DNA from: Miscanthus floridulus
Lineage: Eukaryota; Streptophyta; Magnoliopsida; Poales; Poaceae
DNA length: 64,000 nt
Assembly (NCBI RefSeq): GCF_019320115.1
Contig: NC_089591.1
Span: 15,509,169 to 15,573,168, forward strand
Direction: 5' to 3'
Below the pieces are notes generated by a model. That model had not been told where the DNA came from. It searched no databases and saw only the letters and a program-made list of their open reading frames with translations. The number at the start of each line of letters is the position of its first letter. Position 1 is the stretch's first letter. The position numbers and the translations under genes were made by a program. Positions 33,676 through 45,857 of the stretch are shown piece by piece.

Positions 33676-33824
33676 TTCTAGGGATAGAGATCCTAAGTTA
33701 AGATAGCTTTGCCACTATAGACTAGCTTTGGTCACCGGCTTATACATGGTCTGCCAAGTACCACCAGCATCTAGCTCTACGCCGAACCCGGACATGGGGG
33801 ATTACAAGGAATGGACAGGGCTAT
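33676..33824 (-). repeat. Tandem unit 1, right part (LTR)
   Basis: Continues the Athila-like LTR fragment of 23395-23571. It matches 34408-34553 and then joins directly to leader sequence of unit 2 at 33825. Confidence 0.85.
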
Positions 33825-34554
33825 CCCCTATTCTTCTCGATCTTGACTTGAAATGGTTAGCGACCAAGAATACCCAAAGGTGCATACACACCTGAAAACA
33901 TGTTCTTGCTTTTATTGATAAGAAAAGTTTGTTTTTTATGATAATTGGGGTATCTCCTAGCAGTGCTTAGTTTATGGTCATAAGCTTGACCGCCAAAGCT
34001 AGGATAGAGTTCATAACCAGAAGCTATGATTGGCTTCGATGGTGGTGGCTCTAGGAACTACTCCAAAGGAACAGAAATATTTTTGTTTGAATGGAAGGGC
34101 TTCATGGTGAAAAAGAACAAAAGGAATGACTTTTTTTTGAAAGGAAGATAAAACACAAGGATACATAGGTGGACAAGGTTTAGAGATGTTACAACAATTG
34201 TTCCCCAGCAATGGTGCTAGAAATGTTTGTTGGTATTTCTTAACGCATACAGAAATAATCTGCAAGCACATGGAATTACCATTGTAGCATTTCACCTAGA
34301 AGTATTCAGGGTATCATATTTCCATGAGGAACAGAGGTGTAAGAGTCTCTTAAGCTAGTTCACCTAATGATAGCAAGAAGAATGATAGCTCGGGTAGTGA
34401 GGTTTTCTAGGGATAGAGATCCTAAGTTAATATAGCTTTGCCACTATAGATTAGCTTCGATCACTGGCTTATACTTGGTCTGCCAAGTACCTCTGGCTTC
34501 TAGCTCTATGCCGAACCCGGACATGGGGGGTTACAAGGGACGGACAGGGCTATC
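33825..34554 (-). repeat. Tandem unit 2 (leader + PBS + LTR 3' end)
   Basis: A 730-base uninterrupted copy of the unit, including a second PBS-like site at 34201-34218 (minus strand AGCACCATTGCTGGGGAA) and the LTR end at 34228. It serves as the empty-site reference for the Tat insertion. Confidence 0.88.
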
Positions 34555-35630
34555 ACCACCTGTCGCCTACCCCCTCAACCATAGGGAACGAGGCAAACGA
34601 AGGTAGCCTCTAGCCTAGACACCACATCTATGCTATTGACTACTCCTCTCGCATCGATCAGGGTTATCCATCTTTATTAGGTCCCTTTACTAGAGTATTT
34701 GTCACAAGGATGAATGATGAACCTGCAAGAAAATAATGAACAAGACTAACTTAAAGTAGAACTCACCATCGAAGATAAACACGAACCTTATACTCTAAGT
34801 AGTATTCAGAACATAGAGGTACAAGTGTAGAAGGTCGATGATTCCCGGCATTCCTTCTGCTAAATGTACAAGTGGCCTCGAGTACACTAGTGGAGGTAGC
34901 CAACAACTCTGGTACTTCTCCACTCTTACTCTCTCACTCCCTACACTAGAACTAGCTAGAAGCTAAGATGAGAGTGTGGCTCTTCTTCTCTTCTTGCTAT
35001 ATTGTGCTCTCTTGTGTTGTGTTTCTTCCTTGATGATCAGGAAGATGCCTCCTTCTATAGGTGGAGAGGAGGGGGTTCCTTGGAAAATGCTTCATCACCT
35101 CATGGAAAGCACCAAACTGACCTCCAAACCACCATCTAAGTGCACTGAACCTAGACGACACCCTAGGAACCGATGTGGGTAAGGTGGCATCTATCAACAC
35201 ATGAAAGATGGGCTCTAGAGGCCCTAGTGGTGGTGTAGGCGCACTAGTGGTGCACGCCCCAACTGGGCCCAAATGGCCCCATCTTCGGTGGGATGCTTCC
35301 TTTGGGCCTCTAGGTGGGTCCTACAAAGTTTTGCACCGTTTGGAGTTGATTTGATATGGGTTTTGGCTTTTTTTCTCCACCAAACTAGGCCCTGATTTGC
35401 CTAGTAAGTGGGCCTTCTCCCCTTGGGCTCATGTTGGGTGATGTTACATCTTTTTCTTTGTGTACTTTTAACACGTTTCTTGTGTTATCCCGACATGTCC
35501 TCCAGTAATTGATGAATCACCAAAACTCGTGGAACTTTGTTAGTTATGAGTACTATTTCTAAGTTTGGCATTCATTTAGATGGATTTTATATAAATGTTG
35601 GTGGTTAAAAGTGTGAGTTAAGGACCGCCA
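34228..35630 (-). repeat. 5' LTR of antisense Athila-like element
   Basis: On the minus strand it starts TGGCGGTCCTTAAC at 35630, like TGACGGTCATTAAC at 40875, and ends GAAATACCAACA, like AAATACCAACA at 42221. Length 1403 bases against 1347 in the plus-strand relative. Short ORFs here are not gene-like. Confidence 0.8.
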
Positions 35631-36894
35631 ATAGTTGCTCCAACCCACAATGACACATGATACATGATATATTGATATATGATATGTTAATCTTGAGTAA
35701 TGGCTTATGCAACACAACTGATGATATAAAAGTTGACTTTTTAGCAACCTAGGGGGAATGAGTACCTAGGCCCTTCTCTTGGGTTACACATGTCCTCCTC
35801 CCTAAGGACCGGTTCATGGAGCGACCACTCAGGACATACCGTACAACCTCAAGCCACATGGCTCTGGCTTGACTCAGTATTAGAATTCTACTAGTTTGTG
35901 GCAGCTTATCGGGTAGGCACAAGAGGGGGTCCAATTGGTATGATATTGGCTTGATAAGGGGGTGCACTTTGGTTTCTTGGTCTTCTTGTTGGTCACCTCA
36001 TGGGGGAGAGGGATCTTACCTCTTGATGGGGAAACCTTAGAGGGTTGCTACCTATTAGTGGAATGTTAACCCTATGAATGGTCTCATAGTGAAACCCTAC
36101 CTGCTCACCATGGAAGTGTTTTGGGGCTGATCTCCCTGAGCGAATGAGAATCACAACTTGATGGTAACGTTGTACACCTCTGCAGAGTTTAAAATTGATA
36201 TATCAGCCATGCTTACGGTTATGAGTGGCCCAGACCCTCACATGATTAGAAATGGATCTCTTTATGAAAGATGGTGGATCTTTATGGAAGTGGTTACTTC
36301 GGATGATGGATATATACATGTTAATGATGTTACTCTCAATTTAATTAATGGTTTGGGATCTTTTACTCACCATAGTAATTAGGTTGTTTAATAAAACTTG
36401 ACAACTAAAAGTGCTTATTGTAGTTAAAAGTGTCAGCTTTTCCTTGTTATCAGCCTTGCATGTCATGTTTACTGCTTGTACTTGCTGAGTATGACATGTA
36501 CTCACCCTTGCTATTTCCCCCACACCCCCAGTCTATAACAAAAGCTGCTCAGAAGATTGAGGAAGATGATGTGGAGTTTCTAGAAGGTTGTCAGAAGTGC
36601 TTCGCGTACGAAACTGTTGTCGACCTTCCTGTGGAGCGAAGCTCGGCCATGGGTTTAGAAATTTCATTTTATGTTCTTGTAAGACCTTTGTGTCTCTTTT
36701 GTATGATTAATATTTGCTTGTTTATAAACATGGTTATTGATTATTCACTGATGTCTCTTTTGTAAGATTAATATACGCTTGTTTATAAACATGGTTATTG
36801 ATTATTCACTGATGATATCACTATATGTATGGAAACTGATCCTGGCATACATATAGCTTACATTCGGTTTTGGTCTTTAAAACTAGGTGTGACA
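35631..36894 (+). mobile_element. Gypsy (Tekay-like) LTR fragment
   Basis: Has an LTR-like 3' terminus GGTGTGACA at 36886-36894, and a CTGAGTATGACATGTACTCA segment like other Tekay-type LTRs. The 5' end is unclear; the sequence begins next to the Athila LTR. No internal region follows, so it is a solo or truncated LTR. No coding content. Confidence 0.5.
36691..36812. repeat. 61-base tandem duplication
   Basis: Two copies of a segment from TGTCTCTTTTGTA to GATTATTCACTGA at 36691-36751 and 36752-36812, differing at three positions. Confidence 0.88.
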
Positions 36895-36901
36895 AAGAGA
36901 T

Positions 36902-37395
36902 TGTGTCGAATTGTTTTGCTCCAGCAATATCCAGCAATGTGATCACATAGACGAAATCAGATGGTAGCACACAAGACATAGAGATTTATACTAGTTTAGG
37001 GTGCGATGCACGCTAATCCCTACTCTCATGGTGCGACAGCTCTTGTATTCGTATGCTCAATTATAGGGGTTGTTGCTCCTAGCTACGAGGTAGATGGAAT
37101 ATGTGGAAGATGGATGATGTCAATCCCAAGCCCGTGGCCCCTACCCTCCTTTATATAGGCAGGAGAGGTAGGGTTTTAGGGAGAATGATCGGGCTAACAG
37201 ATTGTGTTCCTAGTTTCTTATAACAGATTGATCCTAGCTATCGTCCAGATACACCCGCCTTGGTTTGCCTTGATCTCCATTTTGGTTTTTCATGTTAGCC
37301 CTTGTGGGCCTCCTCCTTAATGGCTGTTGGGCTAATAGCTTGGTGGTGGTCATATATACGGACGGTGTAGGTACCCCTGGCCCATATCTCTGATA
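36902..37395 (-). repeat. 3' LTR of second Tat-like fragment
   Basis: About 494 bases. On the minus strand it starts TATCAGAGATATGGGCCAGG after a polypurine run CTACGGGGGCTAC. It contains AGATTTATACTAGTTTAGG, a segment typical of Tat LTRs. The ends are estimated to within a few bases. Confidence 0.6.
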
Positions 37396-39255
37396 GTAGC
37401 CCCCGTAGGACTTAATGATAAGCTAGCATGTAGCTTCTAGCCCTCAAGATGTCGCAGACTCCCCTGTAAGTTCTATGTACTGTAAGTACATACTGAGAAT
37501 CTTCGAGTGCTGAAGCTCTAAGCAGTTCGCTTGGATATTCCCAAGTATTGGGGAGACATTATGTTGCCATTCGAGTACTAAGAGCATTTCTTGGGTAGTG
37601 AGAATCTTCTTCAAGCATTGAGTTAGGCGGTGGTACACGTACATCAAGGAACGTTGTTCAATGGTAGTTGTAAGTGCCTGGCTCGGGTGGTGCACCGCAC
37701 ATAGTTTCCTAGGCATAGCCCATGAGATGTTGTTAACATCATGTTCGGGTGATGTACCCGATACCGGAAGTGTAGTCTCCAGGACATTATGGATTCCATG
37801 CTAGGGTAAAAATACCACTGTACTCAAGAAGTTGGTTCCCGACATATTTTGGCATGTAAATAGTGGTTACAAATCATTAAGTCCTAGCCATAAAACAATA
37901 AAGAGGATGGGGTAGGTGCACCTCCATCGCCCGCGCGTCACTAAGCCAGTTGCTTTTAGGGTAACCTGTTGTAGGTCGTTTGATAATGAGCAATAAGGGC
38001 ATCACCTTTTTCTTTGAGATCTATCGAGGAACGTGATTCAAATTCTCGTGAGCCTCATTAGTGGGAGAGAGAGAACGTGGTCTCAGAGCCCTGAGGCCAA
38101 TATAATAGTGTCCCAGGGTGGCCACCACTATGGTTGAGTAACAAACACGTGAGTAGTTGTCGGCATTTGTGCTTGTTACTCTTCAAGATGGTAACGGTAG
38201 AATGAGTGAATGTCCACTATCACTAAAAGGAAGCGGCAAGACAAAGCCTAACCAGTGGGGGCATGTCATAAAACTCTTTTTCTAGATTCTAGGAGCTCGT
38301 ACTTTGGTTATAGCCATGGGCCAACCAATTTTTTGGTTTCCCCCAAAGGGGCACATATCCGCTAAAATAAGGTACTTCGAGCTTGTCATGGTATTGGGAG
38401 ATTTACATGACATCGAGGGTCAGAGGTTTTAGGATTAGATTGGGGACCCTCCTAAATACCCCCTGACTCTAGAGGGGCAGGGTCGATAGCGAATAAATCG
38501 CTACTGCTTACACCTGCTGAGGGGTGAGCTGGGCCGAGTACCCGATCTGAGTGTCAGATCACTCGCCTACACTGGCTGTAGTGATAGTGCGTTGGATTTT
38601 AGACCATTTGGTCCCATGGCCTCCATGGTTACGCGGATGGGTTCCTTCTCCATGAATTTGAGGCATCAATTTTGGTGACTCATCTCCCCACGCATCTATC
38701 TTAGAACTGTGCCTCTCAGAGATCGTGGGGGCATAGCCAGGCCTTAACTCCTACTTTTGCCCATGGAGACTGCTGGAATTCCATCAACTGCGCACGTCCC
38801 CTACCTATAAAATAGAGGAATAGAGGAGGAAAGTTAGTACATCTATGTAGTAGCCTTTGCATGCTCACCTTCCTTTGCTCGTCGCATCTCCTGCAGTCGT
38901 CAGATCTTGCCTTCTAGCCATAGCCAGAGAGAAGCATCAGTGGAAGGAGACCAAGGAGGGATCTGTTGAGAAGGGCATGCCGCACTCTGCCTAGGCCTTC
39001 TGTCTAGGCTTGATGGGGTTCAGGTAAGGATAGATCTATTATTGACTTCTTTGGGGATGAATCTGATGCGTTTCTTGATGTAGTGATTTCTCATCGGCGC
39101 GCTCGATGCCATGGCCCACCACCGTCCGAGAGGCCTTATTGCCATCACGTCCCCTGACAACATAGGCCGTGCTGCCGCTAGCCTCACCTTCCTCCTCCAA
39201 TAGTGAGGAGGCTAAAGGAAACAAGCACGACATCCATACCATGTGAGGGGAGCTA
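37396..39255. other. Non-coding stretch and possible first exon(s) of antisense gene
   Basis: From 37396 to about 38830 there are degenerate short repeats (AAGTATTG, CGAGTACT, TCGAGTGCTGA) and no coding signal. From 38830 the base composition rises to that of the following gene. An ATG-rich, leader-like region with possible donors (GGTTCAG|GTAAGG near 39025) may hold the first exon, which I cannot place firmly. Confidence 0.4.
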
Positions 39256-39968
39256 TCCGTGGCTGGCCAATCCCTCCGGAATGGGTGTTAGGAGGTGGAA
39301 CGGCTGAAGGAGTGCCTTGCGGTAGCCAAGACCATGCTTGGCACCATGGATGGGGAAGCAAACGATGCTAGGGCCATCGACATGGTGACCTGCACTAAGC
39401 TCATCGGTGAGTTGATCTTCTTTGTTTCCATTGTGGAATTGTTTCATGTCTTGACTTTGAACCTCTGCATTTCTCAGCGATACAAGAGTAGCTAAGCGAT
39501 GTCCTGGCCAAAGTGGTGGATCTTTGTTGGGCCAACAAGGAGCTAGCCAGTAGGCTGGTGGAAGTGACTCATTTGCATGATGAGTCAGCGGATTGGGCGT
39601 GTGGCGGTGCCGCCATGGTGTGAATAAATAGCATCCACTACGTGGCGTTGGAGAGGGCAGTGGAGGCCTCCATCTAGTTGGTGCAACCGATAGGGTCAAG
39701 CCTTTGTGAGTAGGCTCTTAGGATCTCAGTGCAAATTAGGGAAGTGATAGCACACAACGTTCACCATGGGGCTAAGGTGGCCCTTGCCACTGCTCACCTT
39801 CGTCTTCAACGGGAGGTGGACCTGTATTCGATAGAGCTTAGGTTCCCATCATGGACGGAGGTGCCCGAGGACATTGATGTCAGGTAGCTAATAGCCGATT
39901 TTGGTGCCACCGCCAATGCCATTGAGTCCAGGTCCTATTGGTTTACTTTTGTGAAAAATGTTATCTGA
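39256..39968 (+). pseudogene. Antisense coiled-coil gene of second Tat fragment
   Basis: Two exons are clear: one ending at 39406 (VERLKECLAVAKTMLGTMDG ... TKLIG) and one from 39478 to the TGA at 39966. The intron (39407-39477) begins GTGAG, ends CTCAG, phase 1. Exon 2 has VLAKVVDLCWANKELASRLV and IREVIAHNVHHGAKVALATA. The latter aligns with IQEIALHGVHHGAVMVLTAA-type sequence at 29970-30030 once stops are ignored. The intron lies at the same place and phase as intron 2 of that gene. At least five in-frame TAG stops. Unknown function; probably a Tat companion protein. Confidence 0.6.
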
Positions 39969-40339
39969 ATAAAATTTCGCTTTCTAGACTGGTAGTTGTG
40001 TAATTGTAGTAGTAGCCCCTAAGCATTGTCTGAGTGCTGAGACCACACATATCACCGCAACTATTTTGGCATTGCCATGTCAGTACAAAGCCCCTGAGCA
40101 TACCAAACCGAATGTCGACTGGCCAGTATAGCCTTACTCGAGAGGTGTCGTTGCGTAGCATTTAGGGTGTAGCCCCCGAGCCGTTCTTTAGGAAAGTGTT
40201 TCCCTAGCTGTCTAAGGCATAAAATCCTTTCGTGCATGGCAACCATATTTTTTGTTGTTTGTTTTTTTAGAAAAAAAAGGGGGAAGATAATAGTTAGTGC
40301 ATATTAATAGCACTAGCAGGGTTTGCCCTATTGTCTTTG
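39969..40339. other. Spacer downstream of antisense gene
   Basis: Contains AGCCCCTAAGCATTG and AGCCCCTGAGCATACC-type repeats and an A-rich run at 40268-40279. Non-coding; the region of convergence between the two strands. Confidence 0.45.
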
Positions 40340-40874
40340 TCCCTCCTCTACTCAGGATTGATCTAAGGTTTATTGCAATGTGCACCGTTGTTGCTCTAGG
40401 CCCTAGTCATAGGGACCTCCCTGATGGCTGAGTCATTTTTCTCTTCTTCTGGCTTTGCTTCCTTGGGCAGACTAGGTGCCTCTGGTGGCACCGGTGTAGC
40501 CGGTGAAGCAGAAACCGTAGAATCATGAGGTAAAATGCTGGCCGAGGTTTCTGGCGTGAGCCGGTGCTCTAGGGACCAAGGCGAGTGTTAGGGCATTCCC
40601 GAGCCTACCTCCTATTTGTCCTTATCATTGTGTTTTGGCTCATCTAGAATCAGATCCCGTTGGGCCTGTTCCACACCCAGCCTCTTGCACTCGTATGCAT
40701 CTTGAAAGCTGCCTGCAACGGTGATGATGCTACGGGGGCCTAGCATTTTGATCTTGAGGTAGGTGTAACTAGAGATTTCCATGAATTTGGCATAGCAAGG
40801 TCTCCCAAGGATGGCGTGGTAAGGACCCTCGAAGTCTATGACTTCAAAAGAGGGTGTCTCCTTATGGTACTTGT
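40340..40874 (-). pseudogene. Tat protease C-terminus and linker
   Basis: The minus-strand frame reads NKYHKETPSFEVIDFEGP, then YHAILGRPCYAKFM, YTYLKIKMLGPRSIITV and AYECKRL, which is the Tat segment between protease and RT. A frame change near 40615 leads to a Pro/Glu-rich linker running to about 40340. RT does not follow. The 5' part is cut by the Athila-like LTR at 40875. Confidence 0.7.
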
Positions 40875-42221
40875 TGACGGTCATTAACATCAATCATAAA
40901 CCTCAATATAACCTACATATATACTTAATTCCATCACCAAACATAGGTCTAGAGGTTTAAACTAATAAATTCCATAAGTTTTGGTGAATCTGTGTTTTCA
41001 GCAATGTTTATCTAGAAAACCATCAAGGTGGACCTATTCATCAAAGTAAATCGCACTTAACCGTAGTGTAAACAACTCTAGAAGGTTCCAGAGGACACCA
41101 CACCAAAGAAGACCACAAGGGGCTGCTAAGTGGGGCCGGACAATGCCACCTACAGGCTAGCCGGCCTATGGGACCCATGGCTCAGTATCTCCTTTGAATG
41201 TCGGTTCTCCATTGCCTTAAATATCGCATCTACGCCATTTATTCATGTCAGTTTGATCCGAGGGTCTAGAATTAATGCTACCCCCTATATATACATCCTT
41301 GTACCCCCTCCTTAAGATCATCCTAAAACCCTAATTCATACCTCCCATTTGGATCAACACACACCAAGAGGATTAGGTCTGGAACATTCCAATGTAGTAG
41401 ATTAGTAGCTCAGGAGTGAGGGTCGAGTTGGACTCATGTTCAAGCTCTGGATCTAGTCTTGGAGGCTCGGCAAAGCCTTGTATCTTCACTTCTACATCTT
41501 GTAAGACTTATTATCAATTTATCATATTCCTATCTACATGGCTATGCTTACTTTGAATATACATCTTGTTTAGTTGAGGTTATCTTCACTTTTGTGTGCA
41601 GGTTCATAGAGCGCTTAGTCTGCTAGTTTATCGATTGGGCTAAGTAATCGAGCCTCATGTAGGCATGGTGCTTATACGATGCTCTACCTATGAGTACACC
41701 CTGTTCTCTGGTTCTATGGTAGTAGCGGGAGGTGATAGCCCTATCTATCCTTTATAGTTCACACCGAATTAAGCAGGTTCTTAAATTATAGGACCATAGT
41801 CGCATCAGTAGAGTTATCCTTTGCGGTGCTCTATTGTCTAAGTGGCGTCCCGAAGTGCACAAGAGTAGAGTGAGTCTTAACTATAGTCGGGTATATATAT
41901 ACTTTGACCATGTAATGAGAATGTCATAGGAATCTACCTCACCCATTGTTCTCCCAAGTTGACTAGTTTACATTATCTTAGTGATCTATCCCCTGAGTGT
42001 CATTATGCTTAATTCCTATCAATATATTTATCCCCTGCTCTAACTATGCTGGTATGTTGACTGATAGATACTCCTTTGATATTCAATAATTTTTACTCTA
42101 TTGTTTCCCTGTGGTAAAATATAAATAACGACACCTAGAATATTCTTGGTAAAATGCTATAATGGTATTTTGTGCGCTTGCGAAATCCTTCATGTTCTAT
42201 TTGCACTTATAAATACCAACA
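40875..42221 (+). repeat. 5' LTR of Athila-like element
   Basis: 1347 bases from TGACGGTCATTAAC to AAATACCAACA. A 522-base part (41270-41791) is missing from the 3' LTR. Confidence 0.88.
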
Positions 42222-42230
42222 AGCATTTTT

Positions 42231-42248
42231 TGTGCCGTTACTGGGGAA
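42231..42248 (+). other. Athila-type primer-binding site
   Basis: TGTGCCGTTACTGGGGAA, ten bases after the LTR; close to the tRNA-Asp-type site TGGCGCCGTTGCCGGGGA. Confidence 0.75.
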
Positions 42249-44879
42249 ACAATTGGTGTAAAGATTTAGATCATTAATATACCGCAAGCTTTAGTAGGAT
42301 TACCCCTGTTCTGTTATATTGTGGAATAAAACAGGATAGCAGATGTTGTTTTCACCTTCCGGCTAGCTTCCACAAGAAAAGAAGAAACATTGAAGAACCC
42401 TTGGGTGCCTGGACATTCAAGATCCATCAACATTGGAACCCTGCCATCTCACAGGTTTGCATAGATATATATATTATTCTAACCATGTGTAGATTGGAGA
42501 AAAAAGGTCAACGTCACAAGAATTCAAATCAAATCTCAAGTGACGGAAATAGACACTGCATTACTGGCAAATTCCATCGTGTGAAACATAGTAAGTATGA
42601 TCAAGAAACATGAGATAGTCTTGCTCATAGACTTTAAACTTGATTAGTAGTTATCTTTTAATTATTGCATTCCATTGCATGTTTACTTTGAATAACCCAT
42701 GCATACACTTCCGCTTAGTTTAAGTTTTCTCATTTCAAATCCACAGCATGTTTAGTTCCTTGCATACATCCATATTGGTTGCATCTTTATTAAAAAATAA
42801 TACATTACTCACCATGATCATGCTTTTTTCATCACTATTTGAATAAATCTCTATAGTGTTTTCATGCTACCTTTGTCTGCTATAGTATGCTTTGGTTTGG
42901 AAGTACTCGACATACTTCCATTGGCTTTTAATTTAAGCGTGGTGCTTAGGTTGAAACACCTTCCTTAATCAAAATTAGATAGAGTCTAGTTTGGTTATTG
43001 AACTAAAAGTTGCTTGTGTAGACACTGGATATTTTGTTGGACTAACCCCTACAGAAAACTCTCAAATTCAATCTAGATAAGTCAAGAGATGAATTCCCAT
43101 CAAAGATGAATCAAGGCATATGATGAACTCCAATAACTTTGCACAAACAAGACCCAGCTTATTCTTCATGGAAGAAAGAACTGTGAGTATCAAGGTTTAT
43201 TCACTTATCTTTTGTTGCAAGTTATCTTTGCCTTGAACCATTCTAGAATTTAGCAAACACATAAAAAATTGCTATAAGAACATGATAAACAAAATCTATG
43301 CTAAGATAATTCTAAAAACATCCTTTAATTAGCATAGAGGAAAATCACAAAAATTAGGGACAACAACCCATGTTTTAAATTCATTATATTCCCTCAGGTA
43401 TGTGTCTATTAACATTCTGTAGGAAAGAATGTATATAAGCTATGCCTGTTCAAGGTTTGCTATGAACCTACAAATCCAAAAATCACCACTATAGCTATGA
43501 AAGTGGACAAAAAATTAACAAACTATAAGCAACATTAAAGACAGCATAGCATTGAGCCTTCCCAAGACTCAAGCTAAGATGCTGATGAGAAGCAGGATAC
43601 AACCCACCTCGTATTGGCCAGAATATGCCTGCTTCTATCATCTTCGAAAAGACCAGCTCACACGTTGGCAACAAGGACCAAGATGACAGGATGCCACCAC
43701 GTCATGGCATACATTCTTGTGCCAATAGACATCATTGATCAATGGTCTGCTAATGGTGTCTCATAAGGTCACAACCATGGTCACACTAAGACACCCCTAA
43801 GTCATTGAAGATGAAGCTTCCGTGCGAGTACCAATGAGATTCCTTCTTTAATCATCAAGACAGCTGGCGTATAGCTAACAAGCAACTAAGAACAACTCTC
43901 CGCCATGCCATTAGAGGACAAAGACGATCAAGGAGGACCTTGAGTTGGCATCCCCAAAGAACACCAACTCATCAACCTAGATTCAACAAAAATCAAGAAG
44001 AGCTGATGGGAGAAGAACAAGCAACTGTCCAAATGGTACAAAGAAAAGGTGAGGTCCTGCTCAATGGACCTAAAGCCATGAAGCCCGCCCATAGGTAAAT
44101 TGGACAACCCTCCTTCAGGTATGTTTGTCACTATTTATTTCATTAAAATGAAGGAAAACATAAGGTATATTCAACCAAGCATTATGCAACATAGAATCAC
44201 ATTCATAGGAGAATTCTATCATTCAAGCTAGATTTTGCATTCTGCAAAATTCAAGTCTAAGGGGATGGAGTTGTTTAAAACATCTCATGCCATGTTGCTA
44301 ATTTGTCTTGGTCATCTTTACCTTTATGATGTGCTCAACTTGCTAAATCACTAACAAATAAAAAACTAAATAATCATGCTCCCTTGGTTCACCATAAATA
44401 TTTTGAATGAATCTCTTTAGTCTTTTAAGCTTCCTTGTTCTATTACAAGTATGCTTTGGAATATTATACATACATGATTATTGGATCAAAACATACTTGT
44501 ATAGAATTTGGTTGTATATATGGACTAACCCTTGCAAGAAAATAGTCCAATTTTGTTGGAAATGTTAGGAGATCATTTGTAGAAACATATCAAGGTTTGA
44601 GGTATTCTTCAAAATGATTTTACACATCTTTGCCTTAACCTTGTTGAAAATTTGAAGTAGTGGAGAACAATAAAGGCACATTATTTAAACATGGGATAAA
44701 GATTCTATGCTAATTAAAAAGTTAAAACCAACTCTGTTACAGCATAGAGGATGACCTTCAGCTCTATGACAACACTATCCTTGCTTTGAATCATTTTGTA
44801 TATTCCTTTGGGTATGTGTTGTCTACTAATCCTTTGTAAAGAAAAAACAATAAAAGGAGCAGAAGGTCCAAACAAAGTG
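42249..44879 (+). repeat. Athila-like internal region with degenerate ~1.5-kb repeats
   Basis: AT-rich. Blocks around 42830-43400 and 44370-44830 repeat in the same order: GAATAAATCTCT/GAATGAATCTCT, TATGCTTTGG, GGACTAACCCCTACAG against GGACTAACCCTTGCAA, AGCATAGAGGA, then CTCAGGTATGTGTCTA against TTGGGTATGTGTTGTCTA. The period is about 1.45-1.5 kb and similarity is low. No gag or RT motifs. This looks like an old internal duplication in a non-autonomous element. Confidence 0.5.
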
Positions 44880-45056
44880 CTAAGATCCACAAAAGAAAGG
44901 ACAAAAGGATGGCTTGATAAAAGGGTGAGAAAGGAATACAATATAGGAGACATGATGTTCATGAACAGCTCAAGCAAGAAAAGCTTCAAACAGGAAGAAA
45001 AGATCACCACACAAGTCATCTACCCTTCATCACAGGGTGTCATCACACTTCAATGA
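44880..45056 (+). pseudogene. Athila integrase C-terminal remnant
   Basis: STKERTKGWLDKRVRKEYNI followed by GDMMFMNSS and YPSSQGVITL resembles the end of Athila-type integrases (a KERTKRWHDKRI ... VGDKVLLFNS ... YPHGAVEL pattern). It confirms a plus-strand pol once ended here. Everything before it has been lost or diverged. Confidence 0.6.
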
Positions 45057-45857
45057 AGAAGGTAACATCTTAGGGTAAGTGGTCATTATTTGAAGCTTCC
45101 CTTTGATCTTTGTATGCACATAAATAAAGAAACAAACATGTTTGAGTTACAACTTTGCTTGATCCAAACTGATTAACTCAACATATCTTGTTCTTTAAGC
45201 TTGTTCATAGAACCACTTTCTTGATCTCATAGTCTTAACCAAATGAGCAAAAATTTTGCATGTCTTATTTTTGGAAGATGATAGTCAAAATCATGTAAAA
45301 TTTGATGCATTCCTTCCATAGGTTAAGCAACTCCACTCTTTTTGACAAATGTATTCAAATGTCATAATCATCCTCATTTTATCACCCATGTTGTAAGAAT
45401 GAATATACATAACATCAATCTTATGATAATTCAATATACCTAAGGCTAGAAAAAATAAATAAAGTTTTTGTTTTGTTGGTGTTTTCTCACCAACAGATCC
45501 CATGCACTTGATCTCTACCTTGTCTTTATGAGCAGAACACATTTCGAGCAAAGTGTGGGGGAGTCGATCCCCTAAATTCTACAAGTGAAAGTTCTGAACT
45601 GGCAATAATGATTCACACAAGATGTCGCCAGTTTCTACTACTGATGGATGACTTTGAAACACTAAACAACAAGGAGGAACAAGTCAAGAAAGCATGAACC
45701 TGTCAAATCAAAATCAAATTCAAAACCAATAAGAGTTTGGTAGAAGAATGTGGCACCACCATTGGAAACACCACTCTTGGAGGCACCACCATAAGAATCC
45801 TTATCTTCAAGAGTGAACCGAGGTACTCAATCAATGTACTTCCACGACTATCAAGGG
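45057..45857. other. Non-coding stretch
   Basis: AT-rich. Contains AGTGTGGGGGAGTCGATCCCC at about 45551-45571, which includes the inverted repeat GGGGGAGTCGATCCCC. No other feature. Confidence 0.4.

Larger units (their letters stand above)
36902..40874 (-). mobile_element. Second Tat-like fragment
   Basis: Minus-oriented: 3' LTR at left (36902-37395), an antisense gene (39256-39968) and the end of the protease with its linker (40340-40874). It is cut at 40875 by the Athila-like LTR. RT, integrase and gag are not in the window. Same layout as the element at 23572-33670. Confidence 0.7.
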
